In this document: positions 1 to 8,765 of the stretch, one piece after another
Layout: each line of letters starts with the position of its first letter
Numbering within the stretch: position 1 is the stretch's first letter
NCBI GenBank assembly: GCA_964397565.1
Contig: CAYNJC010000006.1
Coordinates: 81,633-145,632 of the forward strand
Direction: 5' to 3'
Source of the DNA: JAPLST01 sp964397565
Lineage (GTDB): Bacteria > Auribacterota > UBA3054 > JAPLST01
Length of the DNA: 64,000 bases
Position numbers and translations under genes: made by a program
The notes under the pieces: model-generated
What the model was told of the DNA's origin: nothing
Databases searched by the model: none
What the model saw: only the letters and a program-made list of their open reading frames with translations

Positions 1-645
1 CAACAGCGCCTCGTTTTTCTTGCGCTCAATAATATCGCGCGCCTGTTGCGCGTTGTGCAGCGCCATGCCCGATAACTGATTGGCAATCAAATGCAGCGCA
101 TCACATATTTTGACAAACTGCGCGCGCGGCATGCGCGTCACCGTGGCGAGTGCCGCCCGAAAAACCGCCTCGTCCGCGCCGATCTCGCGCGCGTACGCCA
201 CCATCTTCTCCTCGTCGCAGTGTTCATCGAGGACTTGGCCAATCAGCCAGTTGGCAATGTGCCGGTTGCCCACGCAAATGCTGGTGCCGCCGTCCCACAG
301 CCCGCCACTCAGACAGGGCTGGATCGTCGGCCCGTCTGGATTCATCGCGCCGAGGACCGCGTCGGAGCGCATGCAGTTCGCCAAGCCTTTCGGCGTCCGG
401 CGGATGATATCATTGCACAACTGGCAGAAATGCGAGGGGCGTGTGAGCGGACGGCCCTGCGGATCGGTAATGATCGAAGCCACACCGGTGGCAGCCGCAA
501 AGGCATCCTGAATCCGCTGCAGTTCAGCCACGTCGAACAGTTCCTCGAAACGCAGCGTGGCATCCTGCGCTGCCGCCGCGTGCGCGCGGGCGCGCGCAGG
601 ACGCGGGCCGGCAGCGGGGCGCGGTATGGAACGGCGTGCAGTCAT
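1..645 (-). CDS. PocR-domain sensor protein, 5' part only (runs off window)
   Basis: The first 215 codons of a larger protein read without a stop to the window edge. After a basic, Ala-rich start, residues ~35-190 match the PocR ligand-binding sensory domain: Cys-rich motifs FCQLC, ANCMRSD and PCLSGG, followed by the GNRHIANWLIGQV stretch. The last visible residues, QARDIIERKN, resemble the linker that usually leads into PAS or histidine-kinase modules (ARDITERK type), so the missing C-terminus is probably a PAS/histidine kinase; this part is inference. PocR domains bind small organic ligands in the cytoplasm. The ATG at 645 lacks a clear Shine-Dalgarno. A -10-like TATACT read on this strand lies at about 664-669. 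Confidence 0.8.
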   Translation of the reverse strand, partial: MTARRSIPRPAAGPRPARARAHAAAAQDATLRFEELFDVAELQRIQDAFAAATGVASIITDPQGRPLTRPSHFCQLCNDIIRRTPKGLANCMRSDAVLGAMNPDGPTIQPCLSGGLWDGGTSICVGNRHIANWLIGQVLDEHCDEEKMVAYAREIGADEAVFRAALATVTRMPRAQFVKICDALHLIANQLSGMALHNAQQARDIIERKKNEALL

Positions 646-666
646 GGTTCTGTCAGTCCTAAAGTA

Positions 667-695
667 TACAGAAAACGCGCCGTTTATGCTATACT
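667..695 (+). promoter_or_regulatory. Putative extended -10 promoter of the HdeD-like gene
   Basis: TGCTATACT (TG at 687-688, TATACT 690-695) is an extended -10 element about 70 bp before the ATG at 766. The -35 region (about 667) is weak, as is usual for extended -10 promoters. Confidence 0.5.
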
Positions 696-765
696 AGCGC
701 CACACGGCACAATGATATCTGATCATTGTATTGCCTGCGTACTTTCATCATCCGAGGAGTTGCAC

Positions 766-1320
766 ATGAATGCTTCCACTGGTTCTGCGTGTTGTTCAGC
801 CACAGCAGCCAAAGGCGGGTCGTCACTGCTGACCCTCTTGGGCGTGCTCATGATTATCGTCGGCATGCTGGCCATCGCCGTGCCCATGGCGGCGGCCGAG
901 TGGGCGGTCTTGATGATTGGTATCCTGCTGGGTGTCGCCGGCGTGCTGCGCCTGCTCAGCGCGTTTCATGCCACCAGTTGGGGCGGCGGCGCGCTGCGCT
1001 TGCTGTGGGGCGCGCTTGCCATCGTGTGCGCGGCGTTAGTGATAACCAATCCGGTCGCGGGGGTCTTTACCCTGACGCTGATTTTGATAATTTATTTTGT
1101 GATCCAAGGTATTTCGGAAATCATCCTGGCGCTGCGCATGAAGCCGCACGTCGGCTGGGGCTGGGTGTTGTTCAACGGCATTATTGCGCTGGTGCTTGGC
1201 CTGATTATCTGGGGCGAATGGCCGCTGTCGGGTGTCTGGGCGATTGGCACGCTGCTCGGCATCAACATTCTGTTCACCGGCTGGTGCCTGATCGCGGCCC
1301 GGCCGCGTTGCTGCTGCTGA
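766..1320 (+). CDS. HdeD family (DUF308) membrane protein
   Basis: A 184-aa integral membrane protein with six hydrophobic segments and almost no soluble part, matching the HdeD/DUF308 family. Typical family features are the paired-helix repeats, the Trp/Gly-rich connectors (SWGGGALRLLWGALAI, GWGWVLFNGIIALVLG) and the short polar N-terminus. HdeD proteins sit in the inner membrane and are linked to acid or general stress resistance, though their mechanism is unclear. The start at 766 is preceded by a good Shine-Dalgarno (CGAGGAG) and lies downstream of the TATACT box, so longer upstream readings are not used. The C-terminus ends in a Cys triplet. It is monocistronic and convergent with the next gene. 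Confidence 0.85.
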   Translation: MNASTGSACCSATAAKGGSSLLTLLGVLMIIVGMLAIAVPMAAAEWAVLMIGILLGVAGVLRLLSAFHATSWGGGALRLLWGALAIVCAALVITNPVAGVFTLTLILIIYFVIQGISEIILALRMKPHVGWGWVLFNGIIALVLGLIIWGEWPLSGVWAIGTLLGINILFTGWCLIAARPRCCC

Positions 1321-1351
1321 GCCGCCGCGGGCTGGCACCGTCTGAACAGGG

Positions 1352-4300
1352 CTACTTCTCGCGCCGCACCAGAACTGTTTTCATGCGCGGGTGCGACAGG
1401 GTCCGGTTCGCGTCCAGCAGATCACGATAGTCATCGGGCGGAATCAGCGCCGGCTGCAGGTCGATCTTCTGGGTGATGGTAAAGCCCGGGCCGGCCTCGG
1501 CGGCGGTCGTGATCTCGATCTGGCCGGCCTTGCGTGGCGCGCGCCAGGTCATGGCTTGCGGCTGCAGTTCCCTTGTGGTGAACGCCGTGGGCAAGTGCAC
1601 GGTGGTGACCATCGTGCCGCGCTGGGGCTGGCTCCAGTAGAGCGGATTGTCGCGTGAGTCGGAGCGCAGCTTGAGCACGTTCTCCAGTTCCGCCGGTAGC
1701 TGAAAATAGAGATAGTCACCCTCGCACACGGCATAGTTCGGCACGCGCACGGTGTAGCTGATCGTGCCCGGATAGGTGCTGAAATCCGTCGTGAGGGCAC
1801 CGTCGAGCTGCGCGGCTTGCGCGATCCCGGCTGCCAGTGCTTCCTGAAATTGGCGGCGCTCTTCCGGCTGCATTTCGGTAATGAGCTGGCGCAACTCTTC
1901 ATCATCGCCGCCGAACAAGGTGATCTTGGTGCTGATGCGCGCGTTGCCGGTGTCGTCAATCGTCACATCAAAGCGCCGATCGGTGCGGCTTTGCGCGTCC
2001 GGCGCGGCAGCCGCAATCGTGATGGCAGCCCCACTGGGCAAGGCCAGGCCCAGCCGCCCGTCATACGCCGTGCTGCCCAACGTCGCATATTGCGTGGTGT
2101 CATTCAGGTACACGGTCTTGCCGTTGAGCGGCACGCGCACAAGGACGCTGTCGAACGTGCCGCGCTGCGGGCACGCGAGCAGGGGTTCCGTGATCTTGGT
2201 CACCATCGGCAGTGACGATGCCAGGACAAATTCAGGCGCAAAACCCGCCGCACGCAAGAGCGCATACAAGGCGATTGCGCGATCGGCATTGTTGCCATAG
2301 CCATCGCTGATGGTCGTGTCCGCCGGAGTCAAGGCTGACAGCGGCAGCTCGGTAAACTCGGGCCCGGCCTTGCGAATCGCCGTGGCGACAAAATCGCGAA
2401 TGGCGCGCACTTTATCCTCCGGCGTCGCGAGTCCGTCGGCCAGTGCTTTGGCTTTGGCCGCGGCAGCCGTTTGGTTGGCAGCCGCTTTTGTCAGCGCCGC
2501 ATTGACGGCTGCGGCATAATTCGACCAACTGCCACAAGAGACCAACAAGGTCGGATTGAACACGTACCAGGGCGGCAGACTGTCTTCTTTGCGTACGGAG
2601 CGCTGATCCGTCGTGCTCCAGGTGTAGCGCGTCCAGCCGGCGCGGGTAGTTTTGCCGGCCTCGATTTCATCACTCTTGGGCGCGCGGATCGTGGCCGTCA
2701 CACTCTTCGGTACGCGCAGCGTTACTTTCTGGTCAAGGATCGGATCGAAACTGTTGAAATACTCGCGGAACGAAATCAAGGGCACATTGCGATATGCGCG
2801 TTCGACCGTGTACTCAATCTCGGTATCGGTGTCCACACCCGGCAGACTGACGACCATCGTCTTGGCCGCCGGATAGCGCGGCGCGCTGTTGGCCCACGGT
2901 GCATCCATAATGTTGATCTCGGACGTGACCACCGGCTTGCGCTTGCCATCCACGTCAATCACCGCGGCCTTGACCAGCCGCACGTTTTCCCACGCCGGAT
3001 TGTAGTTGAGTTTCAATTCCGCATTGGTCTTTTTGCCGGCGTAAGTCAGGATTTTCTTGCGGATGGTCTCGCGCACGACATAATTGTTGGCATTGGAAAT
3101 GACATAGGTCATCCGCGCCTTGACAACTTCAATGTCTTCCTGCGGCACGTACTCGTATTGTGCCGCGGCGTCCTCTTCGTTTTCTTCGGCGCTGCGCGCC
3201 GGCGCGGATGCAAACAACGGATGCTTGCGTGCGCTGGCCTCGATCGTCTTGAGTTGGGTCTTCAAAGCCAGGTAGGTGTTGGTGTCGAATTCGACTGCCT
3301 TGAACAAAAACTCTGAGTGGGCGGTCAGTGTTTTGTCCTTGGCCGTAATCGTCCGATGCCATTGCACTTGCGGCGTATCCACGCTGGCATAGGTCGGAAT
3401 ACTCAGTGCCGCGCCCACCGCCGGCGCGGCATCCAGGGTCAGCGTCTCGCGCGCGCCGCAGGCCAGGTCGGTCACCAGCGGATACCGCCGGGTCTCCAGC
3501 TGCGTGTTCTTCAACACATACTCCAGCAGGCCCACCGCGCCGCCAAAGAACGGCAGCGGCAGAATCGTCGTGTTGGTGCCTTTGATCAGCAGGTCCGGCG
3601 CCGTCAAGCTGAATTTCACCGTCAGCGGCTGGCTGACATCCATCAAATCATCCGGTAGAATTTCAAACGCACCGAGCACTGCGCCGGGCGCCACCTGCTT
3701 GGCCACGCCCTCAAACAAGCGCCGCATTTCATCCACTTCCATCTGGATGAACGCCGCGCGATATGCGTTGTCATTGATGCCATCCAAGGCGATGCGCACA
3801 TCGGCGCTGAGATTGCCGCGCGCGTCATAGCGCGCCGTGGTGGTCACGCGCGCCAGGTTCTGCGTCGCCGGAATGACCGGCGTCGTGCGCAGCACATCGC
3901 CCTCCGCTTTCGCCACCAGATAACTCTTGTTGTTCAAATAGGCCGGCAGCAAATCGCGCGTGTTTTCGTCGGTCGGGTCCATCAAAATGTGTTCGCCGCC
4001 GGGCAGCTCCGCGCAGGTAATGGCATGGTTGAAATACGGTTCGGGGATGACCGGGTCTTTCTTCCAGTCATAATGAATCAAGGTCGGATAGGCCTTGAAG
4101 CCGGCCAAGCGCAGCATGGCGACCAGCAACGCGGCCTTGTCGCGGCAGACCCCGTATTTGTTGTCAAAGGTCAGCTTGACATCGTGCGGCTCATAGCCCG
4201 GTGATTCCGCTTCGACCGTGATGCCCATGTAGCGCACTTTTTGCGAAACATGCTTGAAGATTTTTTCGATTTTCTTGCGCGGATCGGTCGTCGTGCCAAC

Positions 4301-5161
4301 CAACTTGGTCACCATGTTGCTCATCTCGGGCGAGACGGCCGCAATGCGCGGCTCGGACAATTTATAATACCAGCGCGACAGCGCCTTCCAGTCCGGAATC
4401 GTGCTGGCCAGCACATGCTGCACGGCGGTGATGCCCGGCATGCCCGGCTCATCATACATGCGCGGCACGTTAGCGGCCTCCCAGCGATAGGTGATCACGC
4501 CCGGCACCTTTGTTTTGGTAAAGGTCACCGTGTTGGAGATCGCATTTTTCACGACCGCATGCGCCAAGGGCCGCTGCGCCGGCGCAATCACTTCATAGAC
4601 GGCATGGCGCATCGGCGTGCTGCCTTCCAGCACAGTGATGTCCGTCCAGGTGTTCGGCACGCGCGCCTTGCGCACGGTCTTCTGCACGACATAGTGGACC
4701 ATATCACCGATTTCGACACCCGGCACGCTGACGCGCAGGGTTTTCATATTGGGGTCATAAATGTTCATTGCCATTTGCGACGTTTCGGTCGCCTCGCGGC
4801 TCTGTGCGCCAAGGTTCACCGCCACGGCTTTCCCCGTGGGCTTGAGCACTTCGACGCGCTGGACAATGACGGTCTCGTAGGCCACATCATAGAACAGCGG
4901 AATGCTGCGCGCGTCGCGCCGGCCCTTTTCGGTCAAGACCTTCATGCAGGTGTCATCGAGGGTCGTGCCGGTGCCGTCGAAGTTGTAGCGCGCCTGCTCG
5001 TAGCTGTCAACAATAACCAGGTCGGCGTCGGGATAGGTGTTGGTCGTGATCAGCGCGCCGGCCTGCTGCAGCGCGGCAACATTCAAGAGGGTGGTCGGCG
5101 CGGCGGCCAACACCACGCAGCTCAGGCAGACCAGCAACATCCATGCGCTATGCTTTTTCAT
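1352..5161 (-). CDS. Exported tandem DUF3857/transglutaminase-like protein
   Basis: A 1269-aa protein with a signal peptide (MKKHSAWMLLVCLSCVVLAA). It contains two successive DUF3857 plus transglutaminase-like units. The first transglutaminase core is intact-looking: YGVCRDKAALL with the nucleophile Cys near residue 337, then the YFNHAIT His and the DPTDENT Asp. The second unit keeps the fold signature but reads GYGNNADRAIALYALL near residue 955, so the Cys is replaced by Asn, and the His is not recognisable (VRVPLNGKTVYLND). The second copy is therefore probably a non-catalytic binding or structural repeat. Such proteins act in the periplasm; their substrates are unknown. The ATG at 5161 has a GGAG Shine-Dalgarno and follows a sigma70 promoter at 5193-5221, which excludes longer starts. 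Confidence 0.85.
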   Translation of the reverse strand: MKKHSAWMLLVCLSCVVLAAAPTTLLNVAALQQAGALITTNTYPDADLVIVDSYEQARYNFDGTGTTLDDTCMKVLTEKGRRDARSIPLFYDVAYETVIVQRVEVLKPTGKAVAVNLGAQSREATETSQMAMNIYDPNMKTLRVSVPGVEIGDMVHYVVQKTVRKARVPNTWTDITVLEGSTPMRHAVYEVIAPAQRPLAHAVVKNAISNTVTFTKTKVPGVITYRWEAANVPRMYDEPGMPGITAVQHVLASTIPDWKALSRWYYKLSEPRIAAVSPEMSNMVTKLVGTTTDPRKKIEKIFKHVSQKVRYMGITVEAESPGYEPHDVKLTFDNKYGVCRDKAALLVAMLRLAGFKAYPTLIHYDWKKDPVIPEPYFNHAITCAELPGGEHILMDPTDENTRDLLPAYLNNKSYLVAKAEGDVLRTTPVIPATQNLARVTTTARYDARGNLSADVRIALDGINDNAYRAAFIQMEVDEMRRLFEGVAKQVAPGAVLGAFEILPDDLMDVSQPLTVKFSLTAPDLLIKGTNTTILPLPFFGGAVGLLEYVLKNTQLETRRYPLVTDLACGARETLTLDAAPAVGAALSIPTYASVDTPQVQWHRTITAKDKTLTAHSEFLFKAVEFDTNTYLALKTQLKTIEASARKHPLFASAPARSAEENEEDAAAQYEYVPQEDIEVVKARMTYVISNANNYVVRETIRKKILTYAGKKTNAELKLNYNPAWENVRLVKAAVIDVDGKRKPVVTSEINIMDAPWANSAPRYPAAKTMVVSLPGVDTDTEIEYTVERAYRNVPLISFREYFNSFDPILDQKVTLRVPKSVTATIRAPKSDEIEAGKTTRAGWTRYTWSTTDQRSVRKEDSLPPWYVFNPTLLVSCGSWSNYAAAVNAALTKAAANQTAAAAKAKALADGLATPEDKVRAIRDFVATAIRKAGPEFTELPLSALTPADTTISDGYGNNADRAIALYALLRAAGFAPEFVLASSLPMVTKITEPLLACPQRGTFDSVLVRVPLNGKTVYLNDTTQYATLGSTAYDGRLGLALPSGAAITIAAAAPDAQSRTDRRFDVTIDDTGNARISTKITLFGGDDEELRQLITEMQPEERRQFQEALAAGIAQAAQLDGALTTDFSTYPGTISYTVRVPNYAVCEGDYLYFQLPAELENVLKLRSDSRDNPLYWSQPQRGTMVTTVHLPTAFTTRELQPQAMTWRAPRKAGQIEITTAAEAGPGFTITQKIDLQPALIPPDDYRDLLDANRTLSHPRMKTVLVRREK

Positions 5162-5192
5162 CGAACGCTCCTTGTCGGTTTCATTGCCAATA

Positions 5193-5221
5193 ATTGTAGA
5201 CGTTCCGCCGCGCAAAGTCAA
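5193..5221 (-). promoter_or_regulatory. Sigma70 promoter of the DUF3857 gene
   Basis: On the minus strand TTGACT (5221-5216), a 17-bp spacer and TACAAT (5198-5193) lie about 30 bp before the ATG at 5161. Confidence 0.8.
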
Positions 5222-5334
5222 CCAGGGAAAGCAGGGGCAAGCTGGCAATCGGTAATCGCATTCAGTGTGCGGTGTTCGGTGCTGAAAGAAGGGGAGTCGC
5301 CGCCGTGCGGCGAATGCTGCCGCCGGTGCGTCGC

Positions 5335-5353
5335 CGCGGAACGGCGTTCCGCG
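5335..5353. repeat. 19-nt perfect palindrome (copy 1)
   Basis: CGCGGAACG-G-CGTTCCGCG, perfect apart from the centre, inside a hairpin-rich intergenic block (about 5290-5430). The same palindrome with a C at the centre occurs at 12901-12919. Confidence 0.75.
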
Positions 5354-5486
5354 TGTTGCATGGACGCGGCGGCCCACATCCCTTACGGACCACGCATCTG
5401 CGGGAGGGTCGCCGGCCTCGGCGACCGATCTGCAACAGCAACGGCGCTACGGATTTCACGCATGCCACGGATTTTAACTACGCCGT

Positions 5487-5613
5487 TACTAATGAATACA
5501 CTTATTTGGTGTCATGCCAATTGTGGCCGCGGGCGCTGACCGCGGCTGCAGAAGCCGCCCTCACCGCGGGCGGCTACAAGGACGCTGCAACGTAGAAAGC
5601 GCTCTCATTAGTA
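5487..5613. repeat. Family 1 TIR element, copy 1
   Basis: About 127 bp bounded by TACTAATGA and its inverse TCATTAGTA. The core has GTCATGCCAATTGTGGCC, two GC-rich hairpins containing GCCGCGGGCGCTGACCGCGG, and AAGCCGCCCTCACCGCGGGC. Near-identical copies are at 26244-26373 and 33401-33516. It encodes nothing and looks like a MITE or REPIN-type unit. Its right end overlaps the last codons of the neighbouring isomerase gene. Confidence 0.85.
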
Positions 5614-6429
5614 TATCGAAATCCTCATATGGCACTCGGCACGCATGGCTGCCAAGCGCCTGCCGGCGGCGCATGCCTTGGCAAGAAATTCCTCCTCGCT
5701 GGCCATGCCTTCGTGGCGCATGGCCGATTCCATGCTGATGCATTTCGTATACGATGAGGCGCGCAGAATCAGCATTAGCCGCGCCCAGTCGACCGTTCCC
5801 GTAAATGGCAAGCGGTGCTGGTCCGCCGTGCCATCGTTGTCATGCAAATGAATCGAAATGAGCCGATCCTTCGTTGACGCAAGCTGTGCCAAACCGACGC
5901 CATCGATATTTCCGTGGCCCGCATCGTAGCAAAGGCCAATATAGTCCGGCGGGTACGCGTCGAGGACGGCATGGATCAACGGCCAGTCGCCGTTCTCGAT
6001 CGCGATGCGCACGCCGAGTTGCCTGGCCTGCGGCTGCAGTGCATCCAGGGATTGCTTCAAGGGGTCCCAAGCGGGAACCGTCCCATCCGGGCGCGCAGCA
6101 AGCCCGGCGTGCATGATGACGACCTGGCCGCCCAGTCGCGCAGTCATTTCAAGCCGGTTGCCGACCAACGCCACGCCCGCAAGACGGCGATCCTCCTCGA
6201 CAGCGGCCCAGTCCTTTTCCGGGCCGATTGCGCCATGCAAGTCTAACAGCGACACGCCGTACTCGTTAAGCCACGCCGCAATCTGTGCTATTTCGCCTTG
6301 CGCGTACACAAAATCCGTATTCCACTGATGACACCAGTGCACATGCGAGAAGCCTGCATGGGCGATGCGCCGCAAGGAGGGTGAAGGATCGCCGGTGCCG
6401 GCCGCATAGTCTGTCGTCATTGAAAGCAT
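5608..6429 (-). CDS. Sugar phosphate isomerase/epimerase (TIM barrel, AP endonuclease 2 family)
   Basis: A 273-aa protein of the xylose-isomerase-like TIM-barrel family. Visible family signatures are the HWCHQW strand, VIMHAGL, RIAIENGD (metal-binding Glu), GLCYDAGHGN (Asp/His pair), SIHLHDNDG and the C-terminal SMESAM Glu. These residues bind a divalent metal in isomerases, epimerases and related enzymes. It is the last gene of a three-gene operon after the alpha-galactosidase and a 73-aa protein, which suggests work on a released sugar or sugar derivative; the exact substrate is unknown. The ATG at 6429 has an AGAGGAT Shine-Dalgarno and starts 8 bp after the previous stop. The final codons and TAA lie within the terminal repeat of an intergenic element. 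Confidence 0.8.
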   Translation of the reverse strand: MLSMTTDYAAGTGDPSPSLRRIAHAGFSHVHWCHQWNTDFVYAQGEIAQIAAWLNEYGVSLLDLHGAIGPEKDWAAVEEDRRLAGVALVGNRLEMTARLGGQVVIMHAGLAARPDGTVPAWDPLKQSLDALQPQARQLGVRIAIENGDWPLIHAVLDAYPPDYIGLCYDAGHGNIDGVGLAQLASTKDRLISIHLHDNDGTADQHRLPFTGTVDWARLMLILRASSYTKCISMESAMRHEGMASEEEFLAKACAAGRRLAAMRAECHMRISIY

Positions 6430-6437
6430 ACAATCCT

Positions 6438-6659
6438 CTATTTCTTCTGCCATTCTGAATTCAGATAGGCTTCAATTTCGTTCTTGCACGACGCCTTGAT
6501 GGTGTCATGGATCATCTCCAATGCGATGAACCCACTGCGTGTACTGATAAAGTCTCGCTCGGCGCGCGTCAGCGATCTCCCAAGCTTTCCTGCGGCATCG
6601 GCTATAATCGCCTTCTGCCAGTTTCTTACGGTCTTTTCAGAATTCATTTCTTCAGTCAC
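6438..6659 (-). CDS. Small hypothetical protein (73 aa)
   Basis: I do not recognise this protein. It is charged and helical with no membrane segment (for example SLTRAERDFISTRSGFIA). The GTG start at 6659 overlaps the end of the alpha-galactosidase gene by 8 bp (GTGACTGA) and has a GGAAGA Shine-Dalgarno, which suggests translational coupling. An ATG four codons later (6647) is the alternative start. Its place inside a sugar operon suggests an accessory role, but nothing in the sequence shows what it does. Confidence 0.6.
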   Translation of the reverse strand: MTEEMNSEKTVRNWQKAIIADAAGKLGRSLTRAERDFISTRSGFIALEMIHDTIKASCKNEIEAYLNSEWQKK

Positions 6660-8667
6660 TCTTCCGATAGTAAAGCAAGGCTGAATCAGGACGCTGGCGC
6701 AGGATCAAGGTTATGCCCTTTTCCATCAGCTCCCGGCCCGTATGGATCGTTTTTGCATCGTCATTATAACTCTTGACTTCATAGTTGCTCGCCGGCTCAA
6801 GTCCTTTGAGCTTATAAACCCCGGTCTCGTGCGGTGTGTGCGGGCGCATGAACATTTGGACCATGCCGTCACCGGACTCCGGCACATTGAACTGCCACCC
6901 GATCCAGTCGGATTCGTTGCGCGAGAACGGCGTCAGCGCGTAATAGTCACCATACAGGCAGTGCGCGGTCTCACGCCATTCCTGCATCCAGGCCTTGAGC
7001 TTGTTGAAATCAAAGGACGCTTCGAACACATTCTCGGAGCCATGGAACGACAGCAACAAGGAACTGCGTTGGTAATACACATCGCTCTGATCACCGGGCC
7101 AGTTCATCGAACCAAAAAACGGCAGCCACTGGAAGAGCGTGTGATGGAAGCCGTGCTTGGTGGCAAGGTCGCCGTAGTTGTAGTCGGTCTTGTGCAGCGG
7201 CAGCGCGCGCCGGAGCGTCTCGAGGTCGTTGCGCCGCCCGCCCGACGCACAACTGTCAATGATGATGCCCGGATTGGCCGCCACAATCATATCCCACAAG
7301 CGCAAGTAGCCCGTGCAATAATGATTTTCGGTGATGCCCTGCCGGTCGGGCGCATCGTTGTGACGCCAGTAGTCCAGGGGATCGAAATTGAAATCCTGAC
7401 GATACAGGTCAATGCCTTCGCTCTTGATCAAGGCGTTGATGCGCTGGGCCATCCATGCAACGACCGTCGGATCACTGAGGTTTAAGAGGCGCGTGTCGCG
7501 CCAGGCCGGGTGTTCACGCAACACGGCTTCGTCCGGGCTGCGCGGCAGCAGCATGTCGGCGTGTTCGTCAAACAACTCGGTGCCATGCCGGATGCGTTCG
7601 GGCTCGAACCACACCATGGTCTTGACCCCTTTGGCATGCACGTAGTCACTGATCGCACGCAAGCCGCGCGGGAACCGGGCATGGTCGGGCTTCCATGTGC
7701 CGGTATACGTCCAGTCGGCGTGGCCCTGCATGTCATACCAGCCGGCGTCCATCCACAAATAATCGAAGGCGATTCCATGATCCAAAAACAAATCGGCGTA
7801 GGCAATCTGGTTTGCCTCATTGGCATTGACCATTTCATTCAGGAACTTGCCACTATAGTTTGCATAAAACGGTTGAATGAGATGCCCGTCGACCCGCGGG
7901 ATGTTGAATTCCAGAAACCAGCGCCGCCACATGTTCACACTGCGGTCATAGTCCGTGCCGTCATAGAACAGCAGCACCGGCATCGGCGTGCGGATCTCCT
8001 CGCCGGGCAGGAGTCGCAAATGCGTCAATGCCTGTCCGCCTTTGACGCGCACCCCGTTTTCCTCGCACGCGAACGTCGTCTCCCACTGCCCTTGCCAGCT
8101 CAACACAAAAATGATCCCGCGGTCGTTGCCCTGCAACTTGTAGTAGGGCATTGCCAGGTTGGTCGGGCGCCCGCCGTACGGATGAAATGTCACCGGTTCA
8201 GTACCGACAAAATAGTGCTCCAGCGGCAGATAACTGTCGGGCGTGCAAAAGTCGCCTTTAAAATGGTAGAGCTTCATGGTGCGGCGGCACTGGACCTGCT
8301 CGTCTTCATCAAACAGCAGAGTGTCTATGCCCCTGATGTTCTCGATGATGGGCGTGGCGGCCTGGCCGGTGTTCTTCAACCAGACGGTCCATTCGAGCTG
8401 CGGGAATTTGGTGTTCTGCACGGCGATGCAGCGAATGAGCAGGTGCGTGGCCGGATCCAGATAGGTGATCTCATATTGCACGCGATCGGCATCCACCACG
8501 CGGCGTTTGATCTCATTTTGCCACCGGGGAACCAGATCCTTCGACGCGGTGCCGCCGTAGACAAAAGAAAACGGCGGAACGGCCGCCTCTAGTAGATTGG
8601 CTTTCAACCAGGCCACTGCGCGGTCACGTTCAGTCTGGGTAATCGGAAAGCACTTCATATCATTCAT
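6652..8667 (-). CDS. Alpha-galactosidase, glycoside hydrolase family 36
   Basis: A 671-aa GH36-type retaining enzyme that cleaves terminal alpha-galactosides. It has an N-terminal beta-sandwich (residues ~1-300), then the TIM barrel with FDYLWMDAGWYDMQG, KTMVWFEPERI, YRQDFNFD (nucleophile Asp near 425) and IIDSCASGGRRND (acid/base Asp near 470), and a C-terminal beta domain. No signal peptide is seen, so it is probably cytoplasmic and acts on imported oligosaccharides. The ATG at 8667 has a GGAGG Shine-Dalgarno. It leads an operon with the 73-aa protein and the TIM-barrel isomerase. An attC-like sequence lies just upstream. Confidence 0.93.
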   Translation of the reverse strand: MNDMKCFPITQTERDRAVAWLKANLLEAAVPPFSFVYGGTASKDLVPRWQNEIKRRVVDADRVQYEITYLDPATHLLIRCIAVQNTKFPQLEWTVWLKNTGQAATPIIENIRGIDTLLFDEDEQVQCRRTMKLYHFKGDFCTPDSYLPLEHYFVGTEPVTFHPYGGRPTNLAMPYYKLQGNDRGIIFVLSWQGQWETTFACEENGVRVKGGQALTHLRLLPGEEIRTPMPVLLFYDGTDYDRSVNMWRRWFLEFNIPRVDGHLIQPFYANYSGKFLNEMVNANEANQIAYADLFLDHGIAFDYLWMDAGWYDMQGHADWTYTGTWKPDHARFPRGLRAISDYVHAKGVKTMVWFEPERIRHGTELFDEHADMLLPRSPDEAVLREHPAWRDTRLLNLSDPTVVAWMAQRINALIKSEGIDLYRQDFNFDPLDYWRHNDAPDRQGITENHYCTGYLRLWDMIVAANPGIIIDSCASGGRRNDLETLRRALPLHKTDYNYGDLATKHGFHHTLFQWLPFFGSMNWPGDQSDVYYQRSSLLLSFHGSENVFEASFDFNKLKAWMQEWRETAHCLYGDYYALTPFSRNESDWIGWQFNVPESGDGMVQMFMRPHTPHETGVYKLKGLEPASNYEVKSYNDDAKTIHTGRELMEKGITLILRQRPDSALLYYRKSD

Positions 8668-8689
8668 GATGTACTGCCTCCTGCCAGTT

Positions 8690-8765
8690 GTAGTCAGTTT
8701 TTGTTGCCAGCTAACGGGGTTGGATCGGGCGCGCGGTCAAACGTCGCCTGCATCCGGCTTGTTCG
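8690..8765 (-). other. Degenerate attC-like site after the DUF1835 gene
   Basis: Read on the minus strand, TGCCGAACAAGCCGGATGC (which still encodes the end of the DUF1835 protein) and, about 45 bp on, GATCCAACCCCGTTAGCTGGCA form imperfect R and L arms like those of integron attC sites. The R prime box GTTAGCT departs from the usual GTTRRRY. It is weaker than the site at 9644-9711 and mainly gains support from it. Confidence 0.4.

Noticed and set aside
91..765. Long plus-strand reading frame upstream of and fused to the HdeD-like protein
   Set aside because: It is antisense to the PocR gene and lies before the HdeD promoter; the real start with Shine-Dalgarno is at 766.
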